From Ischnura elegans (lineage: Eukaryota > Arthropoda > Insecta > Odonata > Coenagrionidae), in NCBI RefSeq assembly GCF_921293095.1, contig NC_060248.1:79925243-79989242 (forward strand): a stretch of 64,000 bases of DNA, given 5' to 3'. Below are positions 11,490 through 22,395 of the stretch, piece by piece; position 1 is the first letter of the stretch, and each line of letters starts with the position of its first letter. Made by a program: the position numbers and the translations under genes. Below the pieces are notes generated by a model. The model made no database searches. It saw only the letters and a list, made by a program, of their open reading frames with translations, and had not been told where the DNA came from.

Positions 11490-13439
11490 AGATCATATCA
11501 TTTGTAACCAGATTCTTATATGAATAAATCAGAGAGTATTTAAATTTTGAATGTGTTTATTTACTCAATTTTACGAGCTGCAGTATTAAAACCTTCATCC
11601 AGCTGCATCATAAGGATCAGATGAGTATCCTAAAACGTCAAAGTGAGAATTTGGTCATTTGTAAAATGCCGTAGAAGTTTTTGCCGAGGAAATTAATGAC
11701 AAAAAAATCACCGCTGTTCAAATTATATTTCAAAGTAACCTCATTAGCAGCCAAGAGAGTCAAGAGGTAAGTAAAATTATTCATTTCAAAAGATGAATCA
11801 GTCAAACGTCTAAGCAATATGTGATGTAAGAATGTTCAATTTGTTATGGAGGAAATGTGTTCTATTTGGATCCATGCTACTCTTGTGCAGCCATCTATGA
11901 TGAACCGCGAATAAATAACATTTATCAATGGCAATCTTCTTCCAGCTACCATGAGAATTGAAGATGCTACATGGCACAGAGGTTTGCATAAGGGCTCATT
12001 TATATAATTGCATGCACCTATATTGGGTTCCAAATAAGATTGCGGATGAGAGAGGGTAGTCTTAAGCAGTTAAGGGAGCATTTCCTTCATGCAACCCCGA
12101 GCACTGTTAGTGGGCTCCGCCTAATTTCAATTGCACTTTCATAGTACTGATAGTGATACACAAAAATGAAATGGATACTAAATAGTGTTTATAATTGCTG
12201 CGCAAGCTTAGAAAAAGATTAAAGAGAAACATGAGTCAGTTTAAAAAGCTTTTAACACGGAACCTAGACTCCATTTTAATAAGCAAAATTTTTCGATCCA
12301 TTTAATTAATACATGTATATTCAGCGACACAAAAAACTTCCCGTTGCTAATTCAAAATGCAATCATATGAAGGCACAATATAATAGAGAGTTATCTCCTC
12401 CATCACTTCCTTTCATTACATTCACAATGGTACTTCCATACAGGGATTTCTATGTAGGGGTGACAAGAGAAAGACATCACCTTAATGTTGCGGTATCGTA
12501 TGTTTAAAAATCACATCAACTTGAATGGAGATAATGGGGTCGCTCGCTAGAGCTCTCAGCACTCTAAAACCACTGAAAAGACTCAATATTTTGAGCGCGG
12601 TAGTCGGAAAATGCATTAAAAGTAAGAAAAATAGCAGTTGCACATTTCAAAACTGCAATTTCTTCATAAAAATTAATTTTTTCGTAATCAATGAAAAAAC
12701 TAATGAGTTAGAAAAGCATTTGAGTTAATCACTGGGTCCCACGATTCTATCCGAGGCCCGTTCGATCAAACTCAATGTTTTCAAGGAAGAGATAGTTGGT
12801 AGGGTTTCCCACTTCCATTTCAACAGCGATTTTTACGTGACTCATCACATGGACTACCTTTCATCTGATTCCTACCCCTCTTATCAGACATGGCCAGCCC
12901 TACCGGGAATAATTGCAAATTAATCCCACCAGTGCAGCTCTACGGGTCATCGGAACGCGCAAGCCTTTCCACCCTGACAAGGTTGTAAGCTCGGAAAGGA
13001 AATGCTTTGAAAATAATAAACGAAGGTTATGAAATTCTGTCAAATGAAAGCGTTTTTGGCTGAAAATTTAGTGAGAATGAATTGTGGCCAGGCAGGCATG
13101 ATTAGCTTTGCAAAAAATCATGATTTCTGACTGCGAAATTTAACAGCTGGATTGAATTATTTTCGGTGATTTCATTTTTTTAATTACATTTTTCGCTGAT
13201 TTGTTTTTTACAAAGGGTTAAGGTTAGTAGCAATCTCATTAACAAAAAAGCCTCAATTGATTCTCCCGCCAAGGGTGCACTGCGGAGAGACAGCCAGAAA
13301 ACTCGCCGAATGGCTTAAGAAATTGACATGTCTTGAGCTTTATGGCGATAAAAGAGAATTTTTCTTTAATGCAATGCGGCTAGAGTGTGAAATAGTGTAA
13401 AAAATTACGCCCATTCCCATTCAAAACAAAAGAAGAGAC

Positions 13440-13601
13440 ATGCTGACTTCTGGAAGTGCTCTTATCCATGTCAACACCCGTCATCTCAGCGCTGATACAG
13501 CCCAACTACTCCTTGATCAATTTGAATGGGACATTTTCGATCACCCGCCGTGCAATGCCAACCTAGTGCCGGGGGACTTCCATCTTTACTCTGGAATGAA
13601 G
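13440..13601 (+). pseudogene. Mariner relic, left part (block 2), interrupted by the Penelope-like insertion
   Basis: The open frame carries ALIHVNTRHLSADTAQLLLD and FDHPPCNANLVPGDFHLY, colinear with 2609-2760 in block 1. It stops being mariner at CTGGAATGAAG (13591-13601), which is repeated at 18488-18498 as the target duplication. The relic resumes there with the continuation about DDLQDKNIIHWKPLAATFHE and LVHRHDQFLNRRGNYVE up to about 18740. Confidence 0.75.
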
Positions 13602-13776
13602 AATGAAAATGAAAAAGCAGGAGCAATTTCCACAATTTTACATTTATTAAAACGACCGGTTTCGCTTTTCAGCATCATCAGGTACAAAAATATCAAGTGT
13701 GCTGTGCTTAAATAGGAAGGTAGGAGGGGGTGGTGGGCGGTAAGGCGGGGGAAGGGGATGGAGGGAGGGTGTACAG

Positions 13777-16700
13777 TAGGGTGGGCCGAAAAAAGGTTTT
13801 TTTTCCTGATCAAATTTGCCCTATGCGGGAAAGTTGCGAAATGATATAAGGATCTCGCACACAAAATTTTTTTCAAATCGGATAATATTAACCACTGCCG
13901 CCCGAGCTCTAAAGTTTAAAATTTTGCGAAAAATCAGGCTGATTTCAGAATCAAACGGCTATTAAGACGAATTTTATGAAAATATGGGATAATGGTTAAT
14001 ATCAAAGAGTGGATACATATTTATAGTTTATGAAAATGAAATTTGAAGTTTTTTTGACAAAATCTATGGTTAATAAAATGTCTATGAATTAACAACAAAA
14101 TCAGAGTATAGACCACCCGCACAACACAACTCATTTTTGCCTATATTTCTAAAACTCCATTTTGGGGGCTAAATTGCAGGTAAAATAATATTTATTTCGA
14201 TTGAATTTCATTTCTTATCAAATAAGTCATCATATGGTAGTAAATAATCCCACAATAAGTATTAATAAGGGAAATTATTTGAAATTAACATCAATCATAA
14301 TGACGAATAACGTACCTGTGGAGCTATTTTCAACAAGAAAACAGCCAAGGCTGAGAAAAAACAGAACCTGAGCAACAAGCATTTCACCAAGTAGCTCTCC
14401 GCTAGTTTCGTAAAGAAACTACCCAGAACTCACCACGAGGAAGAGGCTACCATCGAGTTCCACCCGTGTCCCCCAGCCAACCTTCCGAAAGACACGATTG
14501 TGAAAGCACATCAATTACACTGACAAAATTATTTTGTCATTTTTTTCAAATTTCGGCTGAATTTCTCCGTCTCTTATGCACGACAATGCCCATCCATGCC
14601 TGCGTTCTATACTGCACATGGATTTTGATGCTAACATTATCATTTGTACCATCCTTTCAACTGCTTGTGTATGGTAGGGAAAAGGTACTTCTAATACAGA
14701 TCTTTCCGTAACAAGGTCTTCCAAGTTTTTGTTTGTCATCCCTGCTACTATTGATGGTTGATTTACCTAATTTGATTCCCAGTCAACCAATTCAATATAA
14801 TTTTGAGCATCGAAGTTTAGAAAGATTTTGTGCTTTCCCGGCGAATGGACTGAGTGAAGGGCTGTGAAGTGTTCATTCACAGCATTGAGGACGATGACCG
14901 AGTCGGACATCGAAACGTCAGCAGATATGGAGTTCCTGACCCGGTGGGGATCCCGAGAACTCTTCACTCCATCGAAGGTTAGCTTTGGAAAATTCGAATT
15001 TCCTCGATTCCTCCTGCTGAGTTTCTTTCGATTTCAATGTATTTGTGATGGCCATTGCACGAATTTGTCTGCGTTCATCGGCTAACATTGCAAGCAGAAT
15101 TACATTTCCCTGAATCATAGAGTAGCGGCGTAATTTGATGTCTCTATCTATATATTTCATAAGAAGAATCATGTTCATATTGTGCTTCGGGCCTTCTGTT
15201 CAATATTGACTCAAATTTATTGAAAACCGCATTGGAGCGGAAACTTCGATAGCAAATTTTGCCATGGTCATCAGTTCTTTTGACGGTGCTGAACGATAGT
15301 TCATAGCAATGAAGCAGGCAAACAAACCAATGCAAAGGTCTTCTTAGGGCCATTTCCATTCTCCTGATTACTCCGGCATGGCTTCCGGTGTTAACCTCAG
15401 TTCCATCGCACACAATTGTTTGGAGTCCATCGGTAATGATCATTTCCTCCCCTAGAAAATTCGTGATGGAATCTTAGAGGCCAATAGCTTTGCCAACACA
15501 TGGGGTGACATGCCATAAGTAGCGTGAACCGGGCTCTTGAACGAGAGTTACACGATCCTCACCTATTGTTTTTCACTTTGACTATAAACGAAAGCAGAGT
15601 CTTTCCTCTCGTCGAAGTAAAGCGCTTGTAGTTTAACAGATCCCACATTCCTCCGAAGACACGTGCGCAATCTTTCTCTTTCCCTTCTAACTTTATTTTT
15701 GTCAACAAAAAGTACATTGACTCCTTGAGTAACCAACCCGATATCTATTAGGTGCGCAGATGCAAGTGCTGCAGAGGTATGGTTTGATATGCAGAATTAT
15801 TCACAGGATGATGCAAATCTTGGCAATTTCAAATTACTTACACAAACCTTTTTCCATGAAATCATCTCCTTCACTTGCATTACATAACTCTCCGTTCAAT
15901 GTCATTTCATCACCTGAGTATTCCGAACTGAAGTGTTTTGACAAAATAGGGTGGAACATTCGGGTGTTCCTTTTTTCTTTCCAACCTGCAAAGCCTCGTC
16001 TTCCTATTTTTGGTCTCCTGCACATCGATGGCGCCTATCTTCATTTTCCTGCCACTTATCTGTCCTTAGGGAATTCCCATTCTAAACAAGGCATTTTCGA
16101 AAGAATATCACAAAGAGAATAAGTCTCACTAAAGCAATTTACATGCCGCAACATCAAAAAGCTGACGTGCGTGACGAAGGAAGTCTTGCTTCAGATCAAT
16201 GAAAGCATTCTTGTTGACAGATCGAAGAATATTGCTATTATTTCCATGATATTGAATAATTTGTCAAACAATTTGCCTATATCCAACAACTGGGATAGAG
16301 GATCTATGCCAAATGCCTTCAATGGCATAAGCCACTGTCTCCGCGATTCCCGACAGAGAAATAATGGTATTTCAACTTTATTCTTCTTCTTCAATGTACC
16401 GAGAGTACAAAAACATTTTCATCATCTCTTCATCAGTGGGCAAATCATTACCCATGAAATTTTCCGGTGCAACAAATATCACGCACTCCACTCGACACCT
16501 GGTACGCTTTTCCTCTATTTTAACCATTGCGTCAATCCTTCCGTAACCCTTTGGAAGGTTGGTTGGGGGGACACGGGTGGAACTCGATGGTAGCCTCTTC
16601 CTCGTGGTGAGTTCTGGGTAGTTTCTTTACGAAACTAGCGGAGAGCTACTTGGTGAAATGCTTGTTGCTCAGGTTCTGTTTTTTCTCAGCCTTGGCTGTT

Positions 16701-17263
16701 TTCTTGTTGAAAATAGCTCCACAGGTACGTTATTCGTCATTATGATTGATGTTAATTTCAAATAATTTCCCTTATTAATACTTATTGTGGGATTATTTAC
16801 TACCATATGATGACTTATTTGATAAGAAATGAAATTCAATCGAAATAAATATTATTTTACCTGCAATTTAGCCCCCAAAATGGAGTTTTAGAAATATAGG
16901 CAAAAATGAGTTGTGTTGTGCGGGTGGTCTATACTCTGATTTTGTTGTTAATTCATAGACATTTTATTAACCATAGATTTTGTCAAAAAAACTTCAAATT
17001 TCATTTTCATAAACTATAAATATGTATCCACTCTTTGATATTAACCATTATCCCATATTTTCATAAAATTCGTCTTAATAGCCGTTTGATTCTGAAATCA
17101 GCCTGATTTTTCGCAAAATTTTAAACTTTAGAGCTCGGGTGGCAGTGGTTAATATTATCCGATTTGAAAAAAATTTTGTGTGCGAGATCCTTATATCATT
17201 TCGCAACTTTCCCGCATAGGGCAAATTTGATCAGGAAAAAAAACCTTTTTTCGGCCCACCCTA
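13777..17263 (-). mobile_element. 3.5-kb DNA transposon with about 715-bp terminal inverted repeats (hAT-like target duplication)
   Basis: The ends TAGGGTGGGCCGAAAAAA are inverted repeats extending to about 14490 and back from about 16548, nearly identical by eye. The 8-bp direct repeat GTGTACAG flanks it (13769-13776 and 17264-17271) and fits the hAT consensus nTnnnnAn. The unique interior encodes, on the minus strand, pieces of a transposase-like protein. Long and well-preserved arms imply recent activity or recent gene conversion between arms. Confidence 0.75.
14515..16394 (-). pseudogene. Degenerate transposase-like protein inside the long-TIR element
   Basis: Minus-strand frames in order: a segment at 16394-16191 (LFLCRESRRQWLMPLKAFGI), one at 16025-15834 (RRPKIGRRGFAGWKEKRNTR), one at 15443-15144 with VCDGTEVNTGSHAGVIRRME followed by RPLHWFVCLLHCYEL, one at 15178-14918 (GNVILLAMLADERRQIRAMA), and 14739-14515 with VPFPYHTQAVERMVQMIMLA and IERRHGW. 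The DGTxxNTG, CLLHxxEL and CHTQAVER-type motifs match a family I know from unannotated invertebrate proteins usually read as transposon-derived; I cannot name its formal superfamily. Frameshifts or stops separate the pieces, so it is broken or spliced. The first Asp of DGT and the His of CLLH are candidate functional residues. Confidence 0.55.
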
Positions 17264-17516
17264 GTGTACAGTCACGGGGCTTGGGAAAACTAAGGATGGG
17301 GTTAGAGAGGAGTATGACAAATACACTAATTGTCCTTAATGTCTTCCTCCAAGGCGAAGGTGGGAAGGCCCCTGGTACCCTCTCCGCTGGGTTCCAACGC
17401 TCCAGTCGCTCGGTCCGGTCAGCTACCCCTGGATGCCTCATGGTGTCGGCCGTCGAGGAGGATGAGGGGGGGGGCGGGCAACCGCGTCCTGGGGGAAGGG
17501 GGGGGAGGGGGAATGG

Positions 17517-18345
17517 CTAATGGAAGTCAATGGATAGGAGGGGTGAGCTGGTGTAGTACAGAAGTTCGTTGAGGAGGGGCTTATTACTCTTTTTCCTTAT
17601 GTTAATTTCTATTTGTTCCAGGGCATCAAGTTTCCTTCCTTTGTCGGCTACGTGGAGAATCACAGGATCAAATTCACAATCATGGCCCGAACTTAACAGG
17701 TGTTTTGCTACCATGGATGTCTCATCACCGTTTTCTTTGCACTTCTTGTGTTCTTTCATTCTCGTGGTGAAATCACGTCCTGTTTGCCCTACATAGCTCG
17801 CTCCACAATCACAAATTACCTCGTATACCCCACTCAGATTAGTTTTCTCAATAGTGTCCTTGTTTTTACAAAGTGATTTTTTGAGCGAGTTTGGTGTGTA
17901 GAAGGCGACTTTATATTTGTCCTTTGGAATGAGAATCACTATTTTATAGGATAACTTTTGAAAAAACGGAAGTTTACACCACTTTCTTCCATTATTGATG
18001 TCTGCTGGCAAGAGGGATGTACTAAGGCCAATCGCGTGCTTCTTCCGTTTCTTGGTGAGGAGAGAGTTGATCATGTCGGCACTGTATCCGTTGGTCACAG
18101 CAATCTTCTTAATAGTCGCAAGTTCCTTTTTATAATTCATCTCCGACATGGGTATATTTATAAGTCTGTGAATCATTGAATTGAAGCTGGCTAATTTATG
18201 TGAAATCGGGTGGGCGGAATCTGAAGGTATTACTTGGTCCGTGTAGGTAGGCTTCCTGTAGATGGCAAAAACGTGTTTTGACGAACTTCTAATGATGGAA
18301 AGGTCCAAAAAGTTGATCTTTTTGTCGTCTTCAACAGCGCACAGC
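17517..18345 (-). CDS. Penelope-like reverse transcriptase C-terminus plus GIY-YIG endonuclease (truncated)
   Basis: The frame is open from the inverted terminal repeat to a stop at 17517. The N-terminal side has INFLDLSIIR, IYRKPTYTDQ and HKLASFNSMIHRL, then a NGYSADMI-type stretch, the usual end of the Penelope reverse transcriptase. The nuclease follows: GVYEVICDCG, SYVGQTGRDFTTRMKEH, then SSGHDCEFDPV and a final LNELLYY. GIY appears as GVY and YIG as YVG, common in this family; the Arg of the T-R-x-x-EH helix and the CxC just before are present. The polymerase palm, including the catalytic YADD region, is missing, so it cannot reverse-transcribe. The open frame suggests young age. Confidence 0.8.
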
Positions 18346-18769
18346 ACAGCGCACTTGATATTTTTGTACCTGATGATGCTGAAAAGCGAAACCGGTCGTT
18401 TTAATAAATGTAAAATTGTGGAAATTGCTCCTGCTTTTTCATTTTCATTATGCCACGTTTCCACTCCATCTCGCCTGAAACCTCAGACTGGAATGAAGAT
18501 GTGGATAAACGGCAAGTTTTTTCAAACGGGCGATGACCTTCAGGACAAAAACATAATTCATTGGAAACCATTGGCGGCAACTTTCCATGAAAAAGGTATA
18601 ATAAAGCTTGTCCACAGGCACGACCAATTCCTCAATCGCCGAGGCAATTATGTCGAAAGGACATTACAAGTGTGCTCAACATTTAGCAATGAAATAATTT
18701 TTAATCAATCGCCTCGTCTTCTCATCATGACCATCGGAGGTTGAAAAAAAGGCCCTCGTATTTAGGCAG

Positions 18770-19190
18770 CACGTTAGAGAAAAACGGATACAGCAGTAAG
18801 AAAATCAGGAGAGAATTGCGTTAGCAAAGGAAGCGTTCATGAACAGGAAGGAGCTCAAGTGAGGATCGTTATGTAAGAGTTTAAAGAAAAGGCTAGTGAA
18901 GAGTCTGATCTGAAGTGTAGCGGAAGAGGACGAGAGAAGACTAGAGGCGTTCGAGATGTGGGTGTGGAGAAGAATAGAGAAGGTGAAGAGGACGAAAGGA
19001 AGAGTAACAAGAAGTGATGGACATGGTGGGTGAGGAGAGGCAACTCTTTGATGAGATACGGAGTAGGTAGAAGGTATGTATGGATCGAGTACTCAGCGGG
19101 GAGGGGATGTTAAAAACAGTGTTACAGGGTAGAATGTTGGGTAAAGGAGAGGAAGAGAATACGAGAGAGAGGAAGGGAGAGAATATGATT
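18770..19190 (+). pseudogene. LINE 3' end fragment (block 2)
   Basis: Copy of the fragment at 3049-3470 with the same stops and order (RIALAKEAFMNRKELK, RLEAFEMW-like text). Inherited through the segmental duplication. Confidence 0.65.
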
Positions 19191-19359
19191 TTTAGATAGA
19201 ATGAAAGTGAGTACGTAGGATTTTAGACAGATTTCTATCTAAATTCAGCATATTGTAGCTATTTTATGATTGATTTTTCAAAATTCACCGCAAATCACTA
19301 GAAAAACGAAAATCGATTGCAAGAATAACAATGCGTATTTATTTTTCTTTCCAATGGCA

Positions 19360-20395
19360 TACGTTTCAACTATCCCAGGCGAAACGGGAGCGTTGATGAA
19401 GTGTTGCGGGAGCGTCGGACGGAGTGTTGTGGAAGTAGCGGTCGAGTGTTGCAGGAGTGTTTAGGAAGTATCGCGGAAGTGTCCGGAGTGCAGATTATGG
19501 CCCACTGGGATCGTCTTCGGGAGCGTTTCGGAAGCGATAGGGGACTGTCCATCCCGGCCCATCTGACATCTGAAGCTGCCACATTGCAGAAAAATATTCC
19601 CAAGTAGAGAAATAAAATTTTCATTGATTTGAAAATCATGGAAATGATGATAAACAGCAGGCTTTTGTAAAATGAAAGGAAGAAACAATAAAAAAAAGAC
19701 GCGATCAAGAATTGAACTTAGGACCTCCAGGTATAAGTCGGATTCAGTAAGCACCGGTCCACCGCTCCTAGATGAGAACGGCGTATTTCTAAGGGAATAT
19801 AATAACCCCGTAAATGTTTAACTACGACCTTCGCCTGGGGCTCAGGAAATCTACGGCGGCACGTCCATCCTCTACCATAAATTGCGCTCTGTAAAGCCGT
19901 AAAGCGGCCTAAACGATATGTTTTTAATGCACTACCGTGATAACTTTTAAAATAATCCCACAACATTCAACCGCTACTTCCACTCCCGCAACACTTCATC
20001 GATGCTCCCGTTTCGGCTGGGTTGTTTATGAATACTCTCAAATGCAACTTCAACTGTCTTTTGCCCTTTCCATCGTACTTTATAAATTACAAATTAGCAA
20101 TCCTTTGAGGAAGTCCCATAAACAAAATAGACCCAACCTATTCACGAAAGTGCGAGGGAAGCGTTCAGAAACGAGTAAATAAACAGGGGGGAGATGTGGG
20201 AGAGCGTTTGGTTCACCCCAACGGCAGTGTTAGGGGAGCGTCGCGCGAGCGTTTCAACTCGGGAGTGGCGAGGCAGCGTCAGGTAAGCCGAAGTGTGGAG
20301 AGACTGCTGCTCAATTGCTCATACAAACTGCTCAAGACCCCCAGCATGCTCCCGCGACACTTCCTGCACACTCCCCCGAACGCTTCCGTTTCGAC
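19360..20395. repeat. GGGAGCGT-type iterated repeat (block 2)
   Basis: Counterpart of 3630-4900. It lacks the 198-bp hairpin, so the sequence gcgtcggacggagtgttgtgg runs uninterrupted. Inverted units occur at 19970-20030 and 20345-20395. A SINE-like segment with a tRNA-like head lies between at 19611-19775. Confidence 0.5.
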
Positions 20396-20715
20396 TGAGA
20401 TATGTGACCATTATCACTAGTTGAAATATGCAAAATAAAAAAGTCTGCTGGTATTAATAACGAATTTTACACGTATTTCTTGTGGAAATAGGTCAGGGCC
20501 CATTTCAGGGTCTCATGGGTCCTGCGTCATAATATTCGCACCGTTGAATACTTTCCTGGACGTATACAAACATTTTAAAATCATAATTAGCCAAATCGGT
20601 CCAGCCATTCTTGAGTTCTGGCGAGATTAAGGCAGAGCAATTCATTTTTATATGATGGAGGATGATCGGAGTGCTGGCTCGACACCACCCAGCCCAGGTT
20701 CATGTCTACATACTA

Positions 20716-20845
20716 CCGAACATACAATACGAACGCAATGTTAATGGGACCGCATTAATAATTTGGCATTTAAGGGTCTGGGGAGGGCACGTGCCCCCCC
20801 TAGATCCGTCTACGCCACCCAGCCCAGGTTCATGTCTACATACTA
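20716..20845. repeat. Insertion flanked by a 32-bp direct repeat, absent from block 1
   Basis: The 32-bp sequence beginning ccacccagcccaggttcatg occurs at about 20685-20716 and again at 20814-20845, around 97 bp of unrelated text (including GGGAGGGCACGTGCCCCCCC). Block 1 has only one copy (about 5194-5225) and no insert. The repeat is far longer than a transposase-type target duplication. Confidence 0.6.
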
Positions 20846-22024
20846 CCCCGCAATCCACCTAAAAAGTCGTGTGGCAGAGGGTGCTAGGACACCAGCCGTT
20901 GACTTATAAAAAGCAACTTGTCAAACAAAATTACAACTAGCATTTACTTGAACCTTTACCGTCAGGTGTGCCGAATTCGGAACATACCTTCAGAATCATT
21001 TTGCGTCGGTAGTCAAGTAAGTTATTTCCCTATTGACCACTGTGACGTTTTTGGCATGTTATTATCTGCTGACAGTAATATGTTTTGACAACAAGCGAGG
21101 GAAGGTTGAACCCCAACTTCGATAGGAAAAGGTCAAAGCAAACCGCGTTGAAGATCGTCTATTTCTGTGTTTTTCTTTTAGTTTTAGGCTTTCCTAGGTA
21201 ATTTTATGTTTCTAATATTTTTTTTGTATTCCTTTTGGTTTACTAAAATGTTATGTGTAATCGTGATATTTTATCATTTCATGTTATTTTAAATTGAAGG
21301 AAGAATAGGTGTGTGACGAATTCGTCCCATTGGGCTCCTACGGAATGATAACAATGTAAGACGATAAATCGCGATCGAAACCTGATGTCTAATATTTCAT
21401 AAATATACTTCATTAAGTCGTCGCAGTTATATAATTGACAGTAAAGTGTAGTTACATGGCTAAGTGATAACATTTATACATGGCATTATAAGATGATTTT
21501 TACTCTGCTGGCATTTCAAAAAATGAATCCCGTAATTTTTTATGGGATAAGGAGGAGAGATGTTGTTCAAAGTGTGGTTGTGCCACCATAGGGTACCAAC
21601 GGTACTCATCCTGGTGAAATATCGAGCAATGAAGATTTGAAATCAGAATCACCTGACTACAAGAGTGCTTCAGAAAGTTTTTCAAAAGTGTGAAAAATTC
21701 AATGTACACATGTATTCGAATAAGAATTCCATCTGTTTCATTAAATTTAATGAAAAATAACTCAGTTTTATGTTATTTATACCGAACATCTACGCAAATT
21801 CTCCGAATGCTTCCCCATTCATTTATATGTTTTTCTGAAATGATGACAGCACATAGTGCATCCATTTTATAATAAGTTTTTGATTATGGTATGAAGCTCT
21901 CTCCAAATTTATTTCACTAAAGAACCTCATTTCATCAGAGCACGTTATTATTGATGAATTGTTGTTTGCTGTTTGGAAAAAATAACTTTTTCTCCTAGCA
22001 TATATTCTTTTTATGCTGCCAGTA

Positions 22025-22395
22025 GCAGGCGTCGGGGTTGTCTGCTAACAATGATAAGGCACTGTAGTGGTTTTGACGATGTTTATTGATCCGTTCCAAT
22101 TTCCAGACTGACTTGCCGGCCGAAAGGCCGCAGTATTTATTCTATTGGTGCACTTCCAGAATGTTCTATGTTACTGTTCTTGAACATTACAGAAATTTCT
22201 AGAAAAGAATTCTAGAAGGCGAAAAATCAATAAATAATTGCACTTTCCGGCACGGGGAATCGAACCCGGGCCGCCCGCTTGGGAGGCGACCGCGCTACCG
22301 CTAGCTGGCCTGTTGAGGAGAAGCGATGATGGACCGCGGTTTATGTTGCCTCCGGGCAAGCGGTGTGGCGGCGAGGCAGGAGGTGCGGCCGCCAC
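22025..22395 (-). mobile_element. Insert at the copy 2/copy 3 junction: probable LTR piece with heat-shock-type elements plus a tRNA-like unit
   Basis: The insert replaces the 3.5-kb spacer found between copies 1 and 2. On the minus strand it reads: a tRNA-like unit (about 22320-22245, GCGGTAGCGCGGTCGCC, CCC anticodon position, GGTTCGATTCCCCGTGCCGG), then TTCNNGAA-type sites (22217-22159), then CCAATAGAATAAATACTGC as a candidate TATA region, then AATAAACATCG as a possible polyadenylation signal, ending at 22025. This is the order of an LTR U3-R-U5, but I cannot define both ends or a target duplication. A composite SINE is an alternative. Confidence 0.45.
22159..22217. promoter_or_regulatory. 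Cluster of four perfect heat-shock-factor-type sites
   Basis: GAATGTTC (22159-22166), TTCTTGAA (22177-22184), the three-unit GAAATTTCTAGAA (22192-22204) and TTCTAGAA (22210-22217) are exact alternating nGAAn/nTTCn units within 59 bp. Such clusters bind heat-shock factor trimers. They lie about 660 bp upstream of exon 1 of copy 3, within an inserted element. Confidence 0.5.

Larger units (their letters stand above)
13602..18487 (-). mobile_element. Penelope-like retroelement (5'-truncated) inserted in mariner relic
   Basis: An 11-bp duplication (ctggaatgaag at 13591-13601 and 18488-18498) bounds it. The ends are inverted copies of each other over about 110 bp (13602-13714 and 18340-18449), with an unpaired 38-bp extension at 18450-18487. 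The inverted terminal repeats carry CTGATGATG...GAAACCGGTC. The coding part on the minus strand (about 18360 to 17517) encodes the end of a Penelope reverse transcriptase and a GIY-YIG nuclease. A separate 3.5-kb element with its own 8-bp duplication sits inside, leaving about 1.4 kb of Penelope sequence. Confidence 0.8.
10857..22024 (+). repeat. Segmental duplication, block 2
   Basis: This block aligns with 1-6406. Shared content in order: exon 3 of the peptide gene, the mariner relic, the LINE fragment, the GGGAGCGT repeat, the SINE-like segment and the 5.2-6.4 kb flank. Extra length comes mainly from the Penelope/hAT nest at 13602-18487 and a roughly 130-bp insertion near 20716-20845. The match ends at the text ctgccagt near 22024, where a 370-bp insert begins. 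Confidence 0.9.

Noticed and set aside
15760-16593. Plus-strand frames of 120 and 140 codons
   Set aside because: They are antisense to the transposase-like pieces of the long-TIR element, which carry recognisable motifs.
17164-17520. 118-codon plus frame with Gly/Arg-rich end
   Set aside because: It begins inside the TIR of the DNA transposon and crosses into Penelope 3' sequence, so it spans an insertion boundary and cannot be a conserved gene.
22245-22320. Functional tRNA-Gly (CCC) on the minus strand
   Set aside because: The anticodon arm and B box look good, but the 5' acceptor strand does not pair with the 3' side and it is embedded in an inserted element.
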